Assembly (NCBI RefSeq): GCF_042680885.1
Contig: NZ_JBHUEO010000002.1
Span: 47,933-111,932, forward strand
Reading direction: 5' to 3'
Origin: Siminovitchia sediminis
GTDB taxonomy: Bacteria > Bacillota > Bacilli > Bacillales > Bacillaceae_C
Length of the DNA: 64,000 nucleotides
Position numbers and translations under genes: made by a program. Every line of letters begins with the position of its first letter. The first letter of the stretch is position 1. This document shows positions 60,333 through 64,000 of the stretch, one piece after another. Below the pieces are notes generated by a model. The model saw only the letters and a list, made by a program, of their open reading frames with translations. It was not told where the DNA came from and made no database searches.

Positions 60333-61397
60333 ATGGTTAAAGAGAAGTGGTTCAGATGGGGAATAGGCGTGATGATGTTATTTTTGATCATCTTTCTGGG
60401 GACAAAAATCAGTTTTATTTTTACTCCTTTAGTGATCATCGTACAAACGTTATTGCCGCCTATTATTGTGAGCGGGGTTCTTTACTATTTGCTGAGACCG
60501 CTTGTCAACCGGCTGGAGAAAAAAATGCCGAGAACACTGGCCATTATTTTAGTTTTTCTCGGAATTGCAGGCTTAATGACAGCGATTGTCTTTATTGTTG
60601 GACCTGAACTTCAGCGGCAGTATAATCATTTTGTTGAGAATCTGCCTTCCTACATAACGAGTGTTCAACAATGGGTCTTATCCATTATGGAAAAAGACTG
60701 GTTCCAAAATTTCCAGGAAAGCAACTATGTCGAAAATATAACTGCATACATTGAAAACAATGCAAAAAACATGCTGGAAAATGCCGGAGCAACGGCTGCG
60801 AATGCTATAGGAATGATTGCAAATACGGTAATGGTTCTTGTATTAGTGCCTTTTGTTTTATTCTTCATGTTAAAAGACGGGGAACAGGCACCCAAATTTC
60901 TTTATAAAATACTTCCTAGAAGGCATAAAGAGGAAGCTGAGGATATTTTGGACGACATGGACGGGGCCTTAAGTGCCTATATACAGGGGCAGATGATTGT
61001 CAGCTTTTGTGTTGGGCTAACCACCTATATCGGGTACTTAATTATCGGGCTGGATTACTCACTTGTGCTTGGATTGATAGCAATGGTCACAAACGTCATT
61101 CCGTTCATCGGCCCTTGGTTTGGGGCTTTTCCTGCAGTGATTGTCGGTTTGCTTGATTCCCCTTTACAGGCGCTGCTAGTAGTTGTGGTCGTGGTCATTG
61201 CCCAGCAAATAGACAGTAATATTACTTCACCGCTGGTTATGGGCAAAAAATTGAATGTTCACCCATTGACGATTATCTTTGTCCTTTTGGTAGCTGGAAA
61301 ATTTGGCGGTTTATTTGGGATGATCTTTGCGGTTCCGGTCTATGCCTTATTAAAAGTCATTGTCAGCCACATGTACCGATATTGGAAGTTGGAATAG
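60333..61397 (+). CDS. AI-2E family transporter
   Basis: A 354-residue integral membrane protein with two N-terminal helices, a soluble stretch (about 85-150), and six further helices. LDYSLVLGLIAMVTNVIPFIGPWFGAFPAVIVGLL (near 230-265) and QQIDSNITSPLVMGKKLNVHPLTII (about 290) are the family signature. Members export autoinducer-2 in some species or act as Na+/H+ antiporters; here the substrate is open. Confidence 0.92.
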   Translation: MVKEKWFRWGIGVMMLFLIIFLGTKISFIFTPLVIIVQTLLPPIIVSGVLYYLLRPLVNRLEKKMPRTLAIILVFLGIAGLMTAIVFIVGPELQRQYNHFVENLPSYITSVQQWVLSIMEKDWFQNFQESNYVENITAYIENNAKNMLENAGATAANAIGMIANTVMVLVLVPFVLFFMLKDGEQAPKFLYKILPRRHKEEAEDILDDMDGALSAYIQGQMIVSFCVGLTTYIGYLIIGLDYSLVLGLIAMVTNVIPFIGPWFGAFPAVIVGLLDSPLQALLVVVVVVIAQQIDSNITSPLVMGKKLNVHPLTIIFVLLVAGKFGGLFGMIFAVPVYALLKVIVSHMYRYWKLE

Positions 61398-61714
61398 CAG
61401 TGATTGGAACAAACGACTCAATGGCGCTTCCTTTTGGAGGCGTCTTTTTCCTGTCTGATAAAGTTCTGTTCTTTGTAGAATAAAAGCAGATCCGGCACCA
61501 TAGATCAAGGGCTTAGCCTGTGCGCATGAAAGTAAAATGCTGCTCACCCCTTCCGGGCGGCTTACAGGAGCTAAAAAACATCCTCATTTCATTTCGCTTT
61601 GTTACCAGTGCTCTGCACCTTAAGTCATTGTTATATTTTTCATCTTATAATGAATGGGCTTTTTCATAAAATAGGAACGTTCTTAGGAACAATGCTTATC
61701 GGAGGGTTCACCAT
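61398..61714. other. Intergenic stretch with a terminator only
   Basis: GGCGCTTCC and GGAGGCGTC (about 61422-61443) form a terminator with TTTTTC after the AI-2E gene. Nothing else was recognised. The promoter of the DUF1657 genes must lie in the last 100 bases; no consensus sigma-G site could be fixed. Confidence 0.5.
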
Positions 61715-61918
61715 ATGACTGTCATTAATAATGTGAAGCAGACATTAACAGGATTGAAAAGTGCACAGGCCAGTCTGGAAGGGTTTGCCCTTCAAACAGA
61801 CAATCAGCAAGCCAAGCAGTTGTATCAAATGACTGCACAGCAAACACAAGAGATTATCGATGCCCTGGAACCACGAGTCCAGGAAATCTTGCAGGAAGAG
61901 CCGCAATATAACGAATAA
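61715..61918 (+). CDS. DUF1657 protein 1
   Basis: A 67-residue helical protein, NVKQTLTGLKSAQASLEGFA then ALQTDNQQAKQLYQMTAQQT, the DUF1657 pattern. DUF1657 genes occur in spore operons of the spoVA-2mob type. It has GGAGGG upstream and is followed by its own terminator before the second copy. Confidence 0.88.
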   Translation: MTVINNVKQTLTGLKSAQASLEGFALQTDNQQAKQLYQMTAQQTQEIIDALEPRVQEILQEEPQYNE

Positions 61919-61925
61919 ATTCAAT

Positions 61926-61963
61926 AAAAGGAACAGAACGGTCTGCTTCTGTTCCTTTTTTTC
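61926..61963 (+). terminator. Terminator between the two DUF1657 genes
   Basis: AAAGGAACAGAA and TTCTGTTCCTTT are perfect complements with an 8-nt loop, followed by T. It could attenuate rather than end transcription, as the next gene is only 20 bp on. Confidence 0.85.
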
Positions 61964-61983
61964 CAAATGAGGAGGTAGGGAAG

Positions 61984-62190
61984 ATGACTGTCCTTTCTGA
62001 TGTCAAAACTACATTGGCGACGATCAAGGGGATCCAGGCGACCTTCAGCAAACTTGCACTCGTAAGTACTGATGAAAAGGCTAAAGCCGTTTTTCATGAA
62101 TGTATGATCGAAACAGAGCCGGTAATATCAGATTTACAGCAGAGGATTGAAAGAATGATGGAAGAAGAAATTCAATATAAGAATTCATAA
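61984..62190 (+). CDS. DUF1657 protein 2
   Basis: A 68-residue DUF1657 protein: VKTTLATIKGIQATFSKLAL then STDEKAKAVFHECMIETEPV. It has GGAGGTAGGGAAG before ATG. It ends 14 bp before the 2Duf gene, which has its own AAAGGAGG, so both are probably cotranscribed. Confidence 0.88.
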   Translation: MTVLSDVKTTLATIKGIQATFSKLALVSTDEKAKAVFHECMIETEPVISDLQQRIERMMEEEIQYKNS

Positions 62191-62204
62191 AAGGAGGCAT
62201 AAGC

Positions 62205-63071
62205 TTGAATACTCCAGAATGGCTGGATATCATTGTTCGTTCAGGCATCTTGGTATTTGCTTTGTTTTTATTAACCAAATGGCTGGGCAAAAAGCAGCTG
62301 TCCCAACTATCATTTTTTGAGTATGTTACGGGAATCACCATCGGAAGCATCGCTGCTGAAGTCTCAGTAGGCCTGGATAAAGATTTTATTCACGGTTTGT
62401 ACAGTATGTTAATATGGGCAGCCATTCCAATTTTCGCAGGCATTCTTTCAATTAAAAGCAAGAAAGCGAGAGACTTTATAGAAGGGCAGGAAACGGTTGT
62501 CATCCAGGATGGGAAAATTCATGAAGAAAATCTGACAAAACAAAAATATACGGTCGAAGAACTGATGCATTTATTAAGAAAGAAGAATGCATTTCAAGTT
62601 TCTGATGTTGAATTTGCCGTGTTGGAAGCAAATGGTGAGTTAAGCGTCTTATTAAAAAAAGAAAAACAGCCGGTCACACCTGAAGATCTAAACCTGGAAG
62701 TTGCACCGGTAAAAGTACCTCAAACAGTCATTTTGGAAGGCAAGATTATGGATGCAGGACTGGCAGGATGCGGTTTAACGCGGGAGTGGCTGGATGCCGA
62801 ACTGGAAAAGCAAGGAATTTCGCTTGATAATGTTTATGTGGGGCAAGTAGATGCTTACGGACAGTTCACCGCCGATTTATATGATGATCAAATTCAGCTT
62901 CCGCAACCTCAGGAAAAAGCTCTGTTATTCAGCGCATTGAAAAAATCTCAATCTGATTTGGAAAGCTTTGCACTTAGTACGGATCATAAGGATGCAAAGG
63001 AAATGTACAGAAAGCATTCAAAGAAGCTTGCAGAACTTGTTCAAAAGACGGAAAAGTACCTGATCCATTAA
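62205..63071 (+). CDS. 2Duf: DUF421 membrane protein with C-terminal DUF1657 domain
   Basis: A 288-residue protein starting with TTG behind AAAGGAGG. Residues about 8-80 contain three membrane helices. FEYVTGITIGSIAAEVSV and AREFIEG-type KARDFIEGQETVVIQDGKI mark the DUF421 (YetF) domain, followed by its cytoplasmic part to about 230. The last 50 residues (LKKSQSDLESFALSTDHKDA, then KEMYRKHSKKLAELV) are a DUF1657 domain like the two upstream proteins. This architecture is the 2Duf protein known from spoVA-2mob operons, where it raises wet-heat resistance of spores. Here no spoVA genes accompany it. Confidence 0.85.
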   Translation: MNTPEWLDIIVRSGILVFALFLLTKWLGKKQLSQLSFFEYVTGITIGSIAAEVSVGLDKDFIHGLYSMLIWAAIPIFAGILSIKSKKARDFIEGQETVVIQDGKIHEENLTKQKYTVEELMHLLRKKNAFQVSDVEFAVLEANGELSVLLKKEKQPVTPEDLNLEVAPVKVPQTVILEGKIMDAGLAGCGLTREWLDAELEKQGISLDNVYVGQVDAYGQFTADLYDDQIQLPQPQEKALLFSALKKSQSDLESFALSTDHKDAKEMYRKHSKKLAELVQKTEKYLIH

Positions 63072-63073
63072 CC

Positions 63074-63104
63074 AAAAGGGTCATCCGCCAATGGGACGAC
63101 CCTT
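63074..63104. terminator. Terminator between 2Duf and the ABC-F gene
   Basis: AAAGGGTCATCC and GGGACGACCCTTT pair around GCCAAT (one mismatch). It is placed to serve both convergent genes. Confidence 0.75.
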
Positions 63105-63108
63105 TATT

Positions 63109-64000
63109 TCATGCATACATTTTTTCAACTTGTTTTTGCAGCTGCTCGTTTTCCGAATATTCATTATATGTCATATATTTATCAACAATACCTGCCGGAG
63201 TTATTTCTATCAGGCGGTTAGCAATGGTTTCGACAAACTGGTGGTCATGAGACGTAAACAGCATGGACCCCTTAAATTTTATTAACCCATCATTCAAGGC
63301 AGTAATGGATTCCAAGTCCAAGTGATTTGTCGGGTCGTCAAAGAGCAGAACATTGGCACCGCTGAGCATCATTTTTGACAGCATGCAGCGAACCTTTTCG
63401 CCACCTGAAAGTACTGATGCTTTTTTTAACACTTCATCCCCGGAAAAAAGCATTCTCCCCAAAAATCCTCGTAAAAAACTTTCCGTTTCATCCTGCGGCG
63501 AGAATTGTCTCAACCAATCAATAAGATTTAACTCACTGCCTTCAAAGTAGGCTGAATTGTCCTTTGGAAAATAAGACTGCGAAGTGGTAACACCCCACTT
63601 AAATGATCCGCTGTCCGGTTCCATCTCACCTGCAAGAATTTGCAGAAGTACCGTATTTGCTATTTCATTTTTTCCGACCAGTGCGATTTTATCATCTTTA
63701 TTCATGGTAAAGCTGAGATTGTCAAGGACTTTGACGCCATCAATTGTTTTGGAAAGCCCCTGTACAGTCAGGAGGTCATTACCAATTTCTCTATCCGGTA
63801 CAAAGGCAATATATGGATAACGCCGGGAAGAAGGTTTGATATCATCCAAAGTAATCTTGTCAAGGAGTTTTTTCCTGGATGTCGCCTGCTTGGATTTAGA
63901 AGCATTTGCACTGAATCTTGCAATAAACGCTTGAAGTTCTTTTATTTTTTCTTCTTTCTTTTTGTTTGCTTCTTGGGCCATTTTTTGGGCCAGCTGGCTG
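63109..64000 (-). CDS. ykpA: ABC-F ATPase YkpA-like, C-terminal part, cut by window end
   Basis: At least 297 residues of an ABC-F protein, entering from the right edge (the frame continues as SQLAQKMAQEANKKKEEK). The linker between ATPase domains (IKELQAFIARFSANASKSKQ) and the second ATPase domain are seen. Its Walker A is degenerate: VGKNEIANT has no GKT/S. LSGGEKVRCMLSKMML is the signature and LLFDDPTNHLDLES the Walker B. YbiT/YkpA proteins naturally have this altered Walker A. ABC-F proteins act on the ribosome. Confidence 0.88.
   Translation of the reverse strand, partial: SQLAQKMAQEANKKKEEKIKELQAFIARFSANASKSKQATSRKKLLDKITLDDIKPSSRRYPYIAFVPDREIGNDLLTVQGLSKTIDGVKVLDNLSFTMNKDDKIALVGKNEIANTVLLQILAGEMEPDSGSFKWGVTTSQSYFPKDNSAYFEGSELNLIDWLRQFSPQDETESFLRGFLGRMLFSGDEVLKKASVLSGGEKVRCMLSKMMLSGANVLLFDDPTNHLDLESITALNDGLIKFKGSMLFTSHDHQFVETIANRLIEITPAGIVDKYMTYNEYSENEQLQKQVEKMYA

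Overview
The window is chromosomal DNA from an aerobic, endospore-forming member of the Bacillaceae (Firmicutes). Gene content and gene order follow Bacillus subtilis: spoVK-hflX-ynbB-glnA, lexA-(yneA position)-yneB-ynzC-tkt-sirA-yneF-ynzD, odhAB near yojNO and dhaS, and yclNOPQ. Strong GGAGG ribosome-binding sites, frequent GTG and TTG starts, SASP, SpoVK, SpoIIP, SirA, Spo0E-type and Sda-type genes agree with this. No rRNA, tRNA, CRISPR array, prophage or complete insertion sequence was seen.

Layout. 1-4.4 kb: end of spoVK, hflX, ynbB and glnA; glnR, which sits between ynbB and glnA in B. subtilis, is absent. 5.2-11.0 kb: a purine catabolic unit, made of a strong promoter, a divergent purine-riboswitch aptamer fused to a terminator in an ON arrangement, then three xanthine dehydrogenase subunits, a MocA-type cytidylyltransferase and a split XdhC maturation pair. 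11-16.6 kb: ferritin, a KGG stress protein, a secreted M14 peptidase, a frameshifted zinc-ribbon ORF, a DUF488 protein and a SpoIIP homologue. 16.6-24.7 kb: the LexA/SOS divergon with three operators, resolvase, transketolase, SirA, YneF, a Spo0E-type phosphatase, a paired fluoride channel and the DUF1659/DUF2922/YvrJ trio. 25-29.5 kb: sbcDC. 29.6-35.9 kb: iron homeostasis, with an efflux ATPase (pfeT) carrying two Fur boxes upstream and a PerR box at the start site, then a Fur-box-preceded siderophore ABC importer. 36-49.2 kb: luciferase-like monooxygenase, SspH, MFS exporter, Hsp20-like spore protein, odhAB, Sda-like peptide, dhaS, and a MoxR/VWA pair. 49.4-49.8 kb: three 122-bp repeat units in tandem. 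49.8-54.1 kb: TPM/LemA pair and molybdenum-cofactor genes moaA-moeA-mobB. 54-64 kb: YkuS, DUF1033, a Fsr-type MFS protein, an amidase, an orphan HExxH protein, a decayed hemerythrin gene, trhO, an AI-2E-type membrane protein, a DUF1657-DUF1657-2Duf spore locus, and a truncated ABC-F gene.

How parts connect. The molybdenum-cofactor genes at 51-54 kb can supply the xanthine dehydrogenase at 5-11 kb. Iron efflux, iron import and ferritin storage are all present. Several very small sporulation regulators (SirA, Spo0E-type, Sda-like) act in related organisms on the Spo0A phosphorelay or on DnaA.

The most unusual items are the ON-configured variant purine riboswitch, the 2Duf locus without spoVA genes, an SOS-controlled membrane peptide replacing LysM-type YneA, and the 3 x 122 bp repeat block. 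All functional statements come from reading the sequence and from family knowledge; no database search was run.
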